DNA from: Mesorhizobium loti
Lineage (GTDB): Bacteria > Pseudomonadota > Alphaproteobacteria > Rhizobiales > Rhizobiaceae
DNA: 64,000 bases
Assembly (NCBI GenBank): GCA_014189435.1
Contig: CP050293.1
Coordinates: 1,183,001-1,247,000 of the forward strand
Direction of reading: 5' to 3'
The notes beneath the pieces are model-generated. The model had not been told where the DNA came from. It ran no database searches and saw nothing but the letters and a program-made list of their open reading frames with translations. Of this stretch, positions 16,654 to 23,700 are shown one piece after another (position 1 is the first letter of the stretch; every line of letters starts with the position of its first letter). The position numbers were made by a program, and so were the translations under genes.

Positions 16654-17448
16654 ATGACCACCCCGCCCATCGAAACTGCTAGCGATGACGCACCCCGCAT
16701 CCTGCTTCTGCTTGGCAGCGCGCCCGACGCGGTGCGTTGCGAGCCCTGGCCGAAGCAGGCGTTCAGCCGGATCGTCGCCATCAACAATGCCTGGCGGGTG
16801 CGGCCCGACTGGGATTTCCTCGTCCATGCCGGCGATTTCCCGTCGGACCGGCTGCCGCACGACGCGACCTTGCGCCAGGCCCAGATATTCAGCGCCACGC
16901 AGTATGTTCCGGCGCAGAACGCCTTCGGTGGCTTCGTCTATGCCGGCGCCACGATGGCGCTGACCGCCGCATATTGGACCATTCACAGCCAGAAGCCCGA
17001 TGTGCTGGCATTCCTGGGCTGCGACATGATCTACGACCGGCCGGACAAGACGCATTTCTATGGCATCGGCCATCCCGATCCGCTGCGCGACGACGTCACC
17101 CTGCGCAACCTCGAGGCCAAGTCCGCGCGCCTGCTTATCCAGGCGTTGAAGCATGGCTGCCTGTGCATCAATCTGTCCGACCTGCCGCGCAGCCGGCTGA
17201 TGTTTCCCAGGCTTGCCTTCGACGAGCTTGGCGGTCTTTCGCTTACGCGGATTGCCGCCATGAAGGCGGACATTCTTGGCAGCATCCGGCTCGACAAGGC
17301 CGAAAAGGCCGAGGAGATCGAGAGGGACCTCGGCTATTTCTACGAGGACGGCATGTACTGGAACCATCTCGACGAGATCGACGAGACATTTCTTGCCGAC
17401 ATCGACGGGCTGTGGATGTCGGCCGTCGACACGAGGCGGGCGGGTTGA
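16654..17448 (+). CDS. Hypothetical protein, glycosyltransferase/DUF115-like
   Basis: The protein has 264 residues. An N-terminal nucleotide-fold-like beginning (ILLLLGSAPDAVRCEPW...IVAINNAWRVRPDWDFLVHAGDF) recalls proteins that track the origin and identity of glycans, as in DUF115/MptE-like or Rhizobiales surface-carbohydrate proteins. The middle reads VLAFLGCDMIYDRPDKTHFYG and the C-terminus is acidic. There is no signal or membrane helix. ATG at 16654 gives the first sensible start after the terminator-containing gap. I do not recognise a precise family; the role in carbohydrate metabolism is only a suggestion. Confidence 0.6.
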   Translation: MTTPPIETASDDAPRILLLLGSAPDAVRCEPWPKQAFSRIVAINNAWRVRPDWDFLVHAGDFPSDRLPHDATLRQAQIFSATQYVPAQNAFGGFVYAGATMALTAAYWTIHSQKPDVLAFLGCDMIYDRPDKTHFYGIGHPDPLRDDVTLRNLEAKSARLLIQALKHGCLCINLSDLPRSRLMFPRLAFDELGGLSLTRIAAMKADILGSIRLDKAEKAEEIERDLGYFYEDGMYWNHLDEIDETFLADIDGLWMSAVDTRRAG

Positions 17449-17489
17449 AGCTGCCAACCTCCCTCACAGGAGAGGGAGGTTGCGCGCTA

Positions 17490-17592
17490 CAGCGGTTCGC
17501 CGTTTCACGGAAACAGCGAACCGCTGCAGCTCATTGTTTTGACGCAATTCCGGACGGAAAACCGTTTCACACTTTTCCTGGAATTGCTCTAG
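17490..17592. repeat. Repeat C copy 2: palindromic element
   Basis: AGCGGTTCGCCGTTTCACGG, inverted GCGAACCGCT, TTGTTTTGACGCAATTCCGG and TTTTCCTGGAATTGCTCTAG, in the same order as 14094-14219. It lies between two convergent genes. A separate short palindrome (AACCTCCCTC/GAGGGAGGTT, 17456-17481) precedes it. Confidence 0.8.
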
Positions 17593-17601
17593 CCGTTCAG
17601 T

Positions 17602-18468
17602 TCACTCGGCCGCAAGCTTGTCCTGCGTGTTCGTGTCGAAGTCGCTGGCGTCGTGGCGCTCGTGCAGTTGCAGGGCAGGCTCGCCGAAGGCGCGGTTGAC
17701 CATGCGGCCGCGCTTGACCGCCGGGCGGGCGTCGATCGCTTTCGCCCAACGCTGCACATGCTTGTATTCTTGCACCGACAGGAACTCGCCGGAATCATTG
17801 TACATGCGGCCGAGTGCCAGGCCGCCATACCAGGGCCACACCGCCATGTCGGCGATGGAGTAGTCCTTGCCGCCGAGATATTCACTCTCGGCCAGCCGAC
17901 GGTCGAGCACGTCCATCTGGCGCTTCACCTCCATCGAGAAGCGGTCGATGGCATATTCGAACTTTTCCGGCGCATAGGCGTAGAAATGGCCGAAGCCGCC
18001 GCCCAGATATGGCGCCGAGCCCATCTGCCAGAACAGCCAGGACAGCACTTCGGCGCGCGCCGGCTGTTCGGTAGGCAGGAATTCGCCGAATTTTTCGGCG
18101 AGATAGACCAGGATCGAGCCGGATTCGAAGATGCGCACCGGCGTGGCGCCGCTGCGGTCCATCAGAGCGGGGATCTTGGAGTTGGGGTTGACCTCGACGA
18201 AGCCGCTGCCGAACTGGTCGCCATCGTTGATCCTGATCAGCCAGGCATCGTATTCGGCGCCCTTGTGGCCGCGTGCCAGAAGCTCTTCCAGCATGACCGT
18301 CACCTTGACGCCATTCGGCGTCGCCAGCGAATAGAGCTGCAGCGGGTGCTTGCCGATGGGCAGTTCTTTGTCATGCGTGGGGCCGGCGATCGGCCGGTTG
18401 ATGCTGGCAAAAGTGCCGCCACTCGGCTTGTTCCAGGTCCATACTTTCGGCGGGGTGTATTCGGTCAT
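17602..18468 (-). CDS. yghU: YghU-type glutathione S-transferase
   Basis: The protein has 288 residues of the YghU/YfcG nu-class GST family (glutathione-dependent disulfide-bond oxidoreductases). The long N-terminal extension KVWTWNKPSGGTFASINRP precedes the thioredoxin fold (HPLQLYSLATPNGVKVTVMLEE), where Thr/Asn replace a catalytic Cys. The all-alpha C-terminal domain includes KDYSIADMAVWPWYGG. The family binds two glutathiones per site and reduces disulfides; cytoplasmic. ATG at 18468 gives the canonical MTEYTPPKVW start. Confidence 0.93.
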   Translation of the reverse strand: MTEYTPPKVWTWNKPSGGTFASINRPIAGPTHDKELPIGKHPLQLYSLATPNGVKVTVMLEELLARGHKGAEYDAWLIRINDGDQFGSGFVEVNPNSKIPALMDRSGATPVRIFESGSILVYLAEKFGEFLPTEQPARAEVLSWLFWQMGSAPYLGGGFGHFYAYAPEKFEYAIDRFSMEVKRQMDVLDRRLAESEYLGGKDYSIADMAVWPWYGGLALGRMYNDSGEFLSVQEYKHVQRWAKAIDARPAVKRGRMVNRAFGEPALQLHERHDASDFDTNTQDKLAAE

Positions 18469-18697
18469 CTCGGGGCCTCGTGTTCGGGGGAAGGATGGGC
18501 GGGAACGGGTGGGCTTATCCTCCTACAATTAGGGCGGCAAACGCGGAAGTTCAACTTGCGTTGAACTATTGTCGATGTCGGTGAAGTTCCTGCCTTCTCC
18601 CACGACAGGAGAAGGAAGAACTCCACCCCTTGCACCATCGCCTCCGAGGCATACCTATAAGAGGAGCCGCCAGAGCATTGCATCGCAGGACAAAAGC

Positions 18698-19603
18698 ATG
18701 ACCATCAACCCCAATTCGCGCTCGGTCGTTGCCGTGCGGGCCACCGTCCCCGAAGATGCCTTTACGGCCGGGGCACTCGGCACGCTCAGGGAAGGCAGTG
18801 GCGTCGTCATTCGCAATGATGGACTGGTGCTGACCATCGGCTATCTCATCACCGAGGCGGAAGAAGTCTGGCTGACCAGCCATGACGGCCGCGTCATCCC
18901 CGCGCACGCGCTGGCCTATGACCAGGAATCGGGTTTTGGGCTGGTGCAGTCACTGGCGCCGCTCGGCCTGCCGGCGGTGGCGCTGGGCGATGCCGGCAAG
19001 GCCAGGATCGGCGACGCCGTCGTGCTGGCCGATGGTATCGGACAGTCGGTACAGGCCAGGATCGTCACCAAGCAGGAATTCGCGGGTTATTGGGAGTATC
19101 TGCTCGACGAGGCGATCTTCATTGCGCCGGCGCACCCGTCCTGGGGCGGCGCCGGACTGTTTGGCGCCGACGGCTCGCTGCTCGGCATCGGTTCGCTGCG
19201 CCTGCAGATGAGCCGCAACGGCGAAGTCGCCGATATCAACATGGTGGTGCCGATCGACCTGTTGCCGCCCATTCTCGACGATCTCCTGACACGTGGCCAG
19301 GTGGCCAAGCCGCCGCGCCCGTGGCTCGGCGCCCTGTCGGCCGAAAGCGACGGCAAGGTGGTGGTGATGAGCGTGACCGAAGGCGGCCCGGCAGCCAAGG
19401 CCGGCCTGCGCCAGGGCGACATCATCTCCGACATCCGCGACGGCGCGGTCGACGGGCTGGCAGATTTCTATCGCAAGCTGTGGGAGAGCGGTTCGGCCGG
19501 TGCAGAGATCCCGATGCGCGTGTTGCGCGACGGCCGCGAAACCTGGCTGCGCGTCAAGTCCGCCGATCGCGGCAGTTTCCTGAAGAAGCCGCAGCTGCAG
19601 TAG
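18698..19603 (+). CDS. HtrA-like trypsin-fold/PDZ protein, apparently inactive
   Basis: The protein has 301 residues. It has a trypsin-like domain (about 20-200) and a C-terminal PDZ domain (about 205-285, VVVMSVTEGGPAAKAGLRQGDIISDIRD). Where HtrA/DegP has the TNNHV His, this reads GYLITEAEEV; where it has DLAVLK, this reads SGFGLVQ; and the GNSGGP Ser motif reads PSWGGAGL. All three catalytic positions are therefore altered, so it is probably a binding or scaffold protein. There is no clear signal peptide from ATG 18698; an in-frame start at 18569 would add 43 residues of non-conserved sequence running through a small palindrome. Confidence 0.8.
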   Translation: MTINPNSRSVVAVRATVPEDAFTAGALGTLREGSGVVIRNDGLVLTIGYLITEAEEVWLTSHDGRVIPAHALAYDQESGFGLVQSLAPLGLPAVALGDAGKARIGDAVVLADGIGQSVQARIVTKQEFAGYWEYLLDEAIFIAPAHPSWGGAGLFGADGSLLGIGSLRLQMSRNGEVADINMVVPIDLLPPILDDLLTRGQVAKPPRPWLGALSAESDGKVVVMSVTEGGPAAKAGLRQGDIISDIRDGAVDGLADFYRKLWESGSAGAEIPMRVLRDGRETWLRVKSADRGSFLKKPQLQ

Positions 19604-19616
19604 CGCTTCATCGGGC

Positions 19617-20078
19617 TCAGCGCACCAGCGGACTTTCCCAGACGACAAACAGCAAAGCTTTCAGCTGGGCAAAGCGCTCCGGTCCAAGCTCGATGCGCCA
19701 CTCCTCCTCTATGTCGCGCAGGATATCGACCATTTTCCAGAAGGCGGCATGGCCGCGTTCTGTGGACCGCACCACGCGTGCACTGCCCTCGCCGGGAATG
19801 TCGGAGCGGACGAGATAGCCGTACCCTTCGAGACTGCTGAGCAGTTGGTTGATGGCCTGCTTGCTCATGCCGGCACGCTCGGCGATGGTGCCGGGCCGCG
19901 CGCCGTCCGGTCCGGGAAACTGCAGCACCGCCATATGCGGCAGGCGCAATTCGTCGAAACCGGCGGCGTTGAGCTCCTTGATCAGCCGCCGCTGGATCGC
20001 TTGTGCCGGCACGCGCAGCAGGGCGCCGATCAACAGGTTCTCGGTCTTGGTCTGCAGAACTTCCGCTGAGGTGGCCAT
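19617..20078 (-). CDS. MarR family transcriptional regulator
   Basis: The protein has 153 residues. It is a winged helix-turn-helix of the MarR class: dimerisation helices at both ends, recognition region TIAERAGMSKQAINQLLSSLEGYGYLVR (about 63-90), and wing GEGSARVVRSTERGHAAF. It is divergent from the cupin gene with two 15-base dyads between them, so it probably represses itself and the cupin. The inducer is unknown. Confidence 0.92.
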   Translation of the reverse strand: MATSAEVLQTKTENLLIGALLRVPAQAIQRRLIKELNAAGFDELRLPHMAVLQFPGPDGARPGTIAERAGMSKQAINQLLSSLEGYGYLVRSDIPGEGSARVVRSTERGHAAFWKMVDILRDIEEEWRIELGPERFAQLKALLFVVWESPLVR

Positions 20079-20088
20079 TGACGATCCG

Positions 20089-20103
20089 GTAAATTGAGTT
20101 TAC
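20089..20103. promoter_or_regulatory. Imperfect MarR-type operator
   Basis: GTAAATTGAGTTTAC, a near dyad, lies 11 bases upstream of the marR start. It is the same motif as the perfect dyad 24 bases away, so the pair probably binds two dimers on one face-related stretch of DNA. Confidence 0.55.
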
Positions 20104-20112
20104 TGATAGCTA

Positions 20113-20127
20113 GTAAATGTAATTTAC
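20113..20127. promoter_or_regulatory. Perfect MarR-type operator
   Basis: GTAAATGTAATTTAC is a perfect inverted repeat with three-base centre, 16 bases upstream of the cupin ATG and overlapping where its promoter or ribosome site would be. This is a good candidate for the main binding site of the adjacent MarR protein. Confidence 0.65.
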
Positions 20128-20143
20128 TGGAGGGGTTCGCGCA

Positions 20144-20617
20144 ATGTCAGTCATGAATCTTCAGGTCAATCCAGCCAATGAAATCATCGGCACCACGGGT
20201 CTGTCAGTTCGCTTCCTGGTGACGGGCGACAATTCGAACGGCAGCGTTGCCGCCTTCGAGCTGATGGTGCCCGGCGCGCAGCGGCTACCGGCGCCGGCGC
20301 ACAGCCACGACCACTATGAAGAGACGATCTATGGCATTGACGGCGTGCTGACCTGGACCGTCAACGGCAAGCCGATCGAGGTCGGACCCGGGGAGGCACT
20401 GTGCATTCCACGCGGCGCGGTCCACCGCTTCGACAACAATGGCAGCATGGATGCGAAGGCGCTGTGCGTCATTTCGCCGGCGGCGATCGGCCCGGACTAT
20501 TTCCGCGAGGCTTTCGGCTTGCTCAACGCCGCCGCCGGCGGTCCGCCGGACAAGGCGAGGATGATGGACATCATGCGCCGCCACGGGCTGACGCCGGCAG
20601 CGCCGCCACCAAGCTGA
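20144..20617 (+). CDS. Cupin domain protein
   Basis: The protein has 157 residues. The cupin barrel has motif 1 PAHSHDHYEETIYGIDGVLTW (His, His, Glu metal ligands) and motif 2 PGEALCIPRGAVHRFDN. It is probably a metal-dependent small-molecule-binding or quercetinase-like protein; the substrate is unknown. GGAGGGG precedes the ATG. It is transcribed divergently from marR and is the likely target of that repressor. Confidence 0.88.
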   Translation: MSVMNLQVNPANEIIGTTGLSVRFLVTGDNSNGSVAAFELMVPGAQRLPAPAHSHDHYEETIYGIDGVLTWTVNGKPIEVGPGEALCIPRGAVHRFDNNGSMDAKALCVISPAAIGPDYFREAFGLLNAAAGGPPDKARMMDIMRRHGLTPAAPPPS

Positions 20618-20638
20618 AGTCGGTCGAAGAGGCGCCGG

Positions 20639-21250
20639 TCAGTCGCCGCAAGCGGTGAAGGTGGTGCCCGGGTTCCAGTCCTTGAAGGCGATGGTCTGGC
20701 CTTCGACCGAGACGGTGTTGTGCTTCGTGCTGCCGTCCGGCTGCTTTTCGCTGCTGGTGCCTTTGCCGGTCAGCACATTGTACTCGCAGGCGCTTTCGGC
20801 ATTCTCCTCCATATAGTCACAATGGTCATAGGCAAAGCCGGCGACGATGAAGGCACCGTTGCGCCAGGCGATGGTCAGGGTCATGTCGGTCCGTTTGCTG
20901 CCGACTGGCATCGCCGGCAGGTAGAATTTGATCGAGCCGTTGGGCAGCATCGTCAGTTCCGGCTCGGTGTCGGAGTTCTCGTTGCCCGGGTGGTCGTAGT
21001 TGTTCCATTCGCCGAGGATCTGCCCGTGCACGATCTCGACGGGCTTGAGGTAATTGTGCTCCTTGTCCCGGAGGAAGAAGTGAACGTCCATAGGGTGGCC
21101 TGGCTCGGTCTCGACCACCATGGCAAGGTCGACGGCGCCATCGCCGTTGAAGTCGCCGGTCACCGCCGTGATGATCTTCGGGGTTTCGATCGGCTCGGCG
21201 AGGGCCGGGGTCGGCAGCAACAAGGCGAGGGCGAGGAGCAGAGATTTCAT
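20639..21250 (-). CDS. Secreted hypothetical protein with FG-GAP-like repeat
   Basis: The protein has 203 residues. Signal peptide MKSLLLALALLLPTPALA is cut at about residue 19. The mature part has one calcium-binding-like segment GDFNGDGAVDLAMVVE, as in FG-GAP/VCBS repeats, then beta-rich sequence with Cys in DHCDYMEENAESACEY and the terminal TACGD. ATG at 21250 is chosen because the signal peptide follows immediately. The function is unknown; it is convergent with the cupin gene. Confidence 0.7.
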   Translation of the reverse strand: MKSLLLALALLLPTPALAEPIETPKIITAVTGDFNGDGAVDLAMVVETEPGHPMDVHFFLRDKEHNYLKPVEIVHGQILGEWNNYDHPGNENSDTEPELTMLPNGSIKFYLPAMPVGSKRTDMTLTIAWRNGAFIVAGFAYDHCDYMEENAESACEYNVLTGKGTSSEKQPDGSTKHNTVSVEGQTIAFKDWNPGTTFTACGD

Positions 21251-21522
21251 GGTGTATTCCCCCGGAAGCGAGATGGCGTGCCCAAGCACGAGCATGGCAG
21301 GTATTCCGAGATTTTCCACAGCGGGGCCGGGAGAAAAATGCTCAGGACAGAAGGGCGCGCGAAGGAACGCTGTACGCGCCCGACAAGTTTGCTGACGGAA
21401 ACTGACAACGATCTGTGCCACGATGCTGAGCAGTGACGATGGGAACGATGCGGAGGCAAGACAATGAAGGCAGGGGATGTGGTGTCGCGAGCGACAACAG
21501 CACCGAACGGGCAGGCCGGCTG

Positions 21523-22116
21523 ATGGCGCCGGTCAAGGTCGATCCCGACAAGGTCCACGAGTTTCCGGATCCTGCCAGCTTCTACGCCTGGCTCGGCAAG
21601 CACCACGCCACGGAGACCGAAGTCTGGATCAAGGTGCACAAGGTGGCTTCGGGACTGAAGTCGATCACGCCCAAGGAAGCCATCGACGTGGTGCTGTGCT
21701 TCGGGTGGATCGATGCGGTGCGCAAGGGACTGGACGAGAAGAGTTTCCTGCAGCGCTACACGCCGCGCGGCAGGAAGAGCACCTGGAGCCAGATCAACAT
21801 CGACAATGTCGCGCGGCTGGTCGAGGAGGGCCGCATGACCGAGAATGGGCTGAAGCAGGTCGAGGCGGCCAAGGCCGACGGTCGCTGGGCACGCGCCTAT
21901 GCCAGTGACATGAAAATCCCCGATGACTTGCAAGCTGCCATCGATGCCGAGCCGCAGGCGAAAGAGATGCTGGCAAAGCTCGGCGCGCAGAACCGCTTCG
22001 CGCTCGCCTTCCGCACCCACAACATGAAGACCGAGGCTGGGCGCAAGAAGAAGATCGAGACTTTCGTGGCGATGCTCAAGCGCGGCGAGACGATCCATCC
22101 GCAGAGCAAGAAGTAA
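21523..22116 (+). CDS. YdeI/OmpD-associated (OmdA) family protein
   Basis: The protein has 197 residues. VHEFPDPASFYAWLGKHHAT, EVWIKVHKVASGLKSITPKEAIDVVLCFGWIDAV and RGRKSTWSQIN are hallmark segments of the YdeI-type family, with the C-terminal OmdA region (RKKKIETFVAMLKRGE). Members are linked to polymyxin or envelope-stress responses in enterobacteria, but no activity is established. ATG at 21523 is preferred over 21433 because the family normally starts shortly before the FPDPASF segment. Confidence 0.87.
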   Translation: MAPVKVDPDKVHEFPDPASFYAWLGKHHATETEVWIKVHKVASGLKSITPKEAIDVVLCFGWIDAVRKGLDEKSFLQRYTPRGRKSTWSQINIDNVARLVEEGRMTENGLKQVEAAKADGRWARAYASDMKIPDDLQAAIDAEPQAKEMLAKLGAQNRFALAFRTHNMKTEAGRKKKIETFVAMLKRGETIHPQSKK

Positions 22117-22121
22117 GCCGC

Positions 22122-22751
22122 TCAGGCGCCGGAGTGCGGATCGATGCTGTAAGGGTGCACGGGATAGCCGGGACCGATGGCATCGCGCACGCGGCCAGTC
22201 CACGCGGCGAAAGCCGGGTAATCCGTCAGCGAGAAGCCGCAATCCTCAGCGCGATGGGCGTAGGCAAAGACGGCGATATCAGCGATCGTGACGTCGTTTC
22301 CGACGAGAAATGGGACATCGCCAAGGCTGCGGTTGAGTGCGGCGAGTGTGCGGGCTCCGGCTTCGCGCTTGCCCGCAACCATGCCCTGGTTGCGCTCGAG
22401 CCTTCCGGTCAAGGTCCAGAAGCGCAGCGAGCCGATGACTGGCTCGACATTGTATTGTTCGAAGAACAGCCACTGCATGATTTTGGCGCACTGATAGCGG
22501 TCCGACGGCAGAAAGGGCGTCCCTTCGGCGAGGTAGGTGAGGATCGCATTGGATTCGGCGATGGCGCTGCCGTCTTCGAGCTGAAGCACGGGAACCGCAC
22601 CGGCCGGATTGAGAGCAAGGAAGACATTGGTGCGGCTCTCGCCCTCGAAAATCGAGACAAGGCGACTGTCATAGGCGATGTCGAGCAGCCCGAGGAGGAC
22701 GCGGACCTTCCAGCCATTTTGCGATGGCAAATAGTCGTGGAGCGTGAGCAT
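22122..22751 (-). CDS. Glutathione S-transferase family protein
   Basis: The protein has 209 residues. The thioredoxin-fold N-terminus MLTLHDYLPSQNGWKVRVLL lies before NPAGAVPVLQLEDGSAIAESNAIL, the glutathione-binding Val-Pro and Glu-Ser. The C-terminal domain contains FLVGNDVTIADIAVFAYAH (N-capping box). AGAGGGACGTCC precedes ATG 22751. The substrate is unknown. It is one of three GST-fold genes in the window. Confidence 0.9.
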   Translation of the reverse strand: MLTLHDYLPSQNGWKVRVLLGLLDIAYDSRLVSIFEGESRTNVFLALNPAGAVPVLQLEDGSAIAESNAILTYLAEGTPFLPSDRYQCAKIMQWLFFEQYNVEPVIGSLRFWTLTGRLERNQGMVAGKREAGARTLAALNRSLGDVPFLVGNDVTIADIAVFAYAHRAEDCGFSLTDYPAFAAWTGRVRDAIGPGYPVHPYSIDPHSGA

Positions 22752-22877
22752 GGACGTCCCTCTGCTGTGGCAAGTCAGCCATCGCATGTCATACCGGCAA
22801 CCGACACCCGATTCCTGCGTCGGTGCGAAGACCGAAGCCGGCCGCAAGTCTTGAATCTTCGAACTGCTGTAAGTGTT

Positions 22878-22929
22878 TGTTTTCACGCAACTCCGGATGC
22901 AATTCCGCAATGCACGTCCTGGAACTGCA
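22878..22929. repeat. Repeat C copy 3: degenerate
   Basis: TTTTCACGCAACTCCGGATG followed by TCCTGGAACTGC parallels the second half of the repeat C copies (TTTTGACGCAATTCC...TCCTGGAATTGC) with several substitutions. It has decayed and no longer forms a clean palindrome. Confidence 0.5.
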
Positions 22930-22937
22930 TGGCCAAG

Positions 22938-22975
22938 AAAAAAGCCGCCCTCGCTTTCGCGAGTGGCGGCCTTTT
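22938..22975 (-). terminator. Intrinsic terminator of the 103-residue secreted protein
   Basis: Read on the minus strand, AAAAGGCCGCC pairs with GGCGGCTTTT around a small inner stem (CTCGC/GCGAG), with a T-run on the minus strand. It lies 41 bases past the stop at 23017. Confidence 0.8.
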
Positions 22976-23016
22976 CCCGGGAGGATATCAGGAGTCAAAC
23001 GGTTGACGGCTGTTGT

Positions 23017-23328
23017 TCACTGGTTCAGGTCGACGGGCGTCACTCCAAGAAGCTTCAGGGCGTTGGCGTAGGTCCTGATGCCTTGTGCCTGCTTGCGCTC
23101 GGCACAAAACCGGTTCGCCTTGTCCTGGAGCGCGGTTGCCTCGGCGATCTGACTTGCATTGGCCCCGGGTTCGGCTTTCGTTTGAATGGCCCCGTCGAGC
23201 TGAAGACCGAGCCGGCTGCAATATTCGCTTCGGGTAACCGCCGCTTGCGCACCCGGCTGCGCGACCGCAAGCATGGCGAGCGAAATGCCTGTCAGGGCAG
23301 CCATCCATCCGGTCGAACGTCGTTGCAT
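23017..23328 (-). CDS. Small secreted hypothetical protein
   Basis: The protein has 103 residues. The hydrophobic N-terminus MQRRSTGWMAALTGISLAML ends AQAA, typical of Sec export. The mature part has two Cys (EYCSRLG, NRFCAER) and is helical, with TYANALKLLGVTPVDL at the end. No family is recognised. The ribosome site is poor, so a start slightly upstream is possible. It has its own terminator. Confidence 0.6.
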   Translation of the reverse strand: MQRRSTGWMAALTGISLAMLAVAQPGAQAAVTRSEYCSRLGLQLDGAIQTKAEPGANASQIAEATALQDKANRFCAERKQAQGIRTYANALKLLGVTPVDLNQ

Positions 23329-23366
23329 GTTTGCGGACCATTTCTTTGCGTTGTGCCGCGGCCCGC

Positions 23367-23458
23367 TTCGGCCGCTGCGAGGATGCTTATGACAGGCGAT
23401 GTTTTCGCTAGTTTTTCCGGAGTGTTGAATCTTGTTTCTGGAGTGTGTCTGGGGGGCG
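23367..23458 (+). other. Conserved element / short peptide, copy 1
   Basis: This stretch matches 56131-56222 at the DNA level: CGGCCGCTGCG, then TTATG, GATGTTTTCGCTAGTTTTTC, TGTTGAATCTTGTTTC and TGGAGTGTGTCTGGG. From ATG 23389 both copies encode M-x-x-D-[VL]-FASFS-x-[VL]-LN-[IL]-VSGVCLG. Codons are unusually A+T-rich for this genome and third positions are mostly identical, so the constraint may be on RNA as much as on peptide. Here the frame stays open through repeat B into the ABC-F gene. Confidence 0.5.
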
Positions 23459-23465
23459 TCTTCCT

Positions 23466-23605
23466 TCACCCTCCCCCTTGTGGGGAGGGTCGCTCCGCGC
23501 AGCGGAGCGGGGTGGGGGTCTTTTGCAGCGCCGCGCCCCCACCCCGTCCCACCGACCTTGCTTCGCAACGCCGGTGCGCCGACCCTCCCCACAAGGGGGA
23601 GGGTG
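23466..23605. repeat. Repeat B copy 1: MITE-like inverted repeat
   Basis: CACCCTCCCCCTTGTGGGGA at the left faces CCCTCCCCACAAGGGGGAGG at the right, with internal GCTCCGCGCAGCGGAGCGGG stems. A related element lies at 42908-43066. It sits immediately after the conserved element and 95 bases before the ABC-F start; translation through it would be in frame with that gene. Confidence 0.8.
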
Positions 23606-23700
23606 AAGCGCTGCGGCGCTTGCGCCTCTTCCTTTGCGGCCGTCCTTCGCGTATGGCGCCGGGCAAATCCTTTCATCGCAGGCGTAGCCCCGGACTCCCC

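Noticed and set aside
18593..18615. CCTTCTCC/GGAGAAGG palindrome upstream of the trypsin-fold gene
   Set aside because: Too short and without a T-run to call a terminator; probably a minor relative of the dispersed palindromes.
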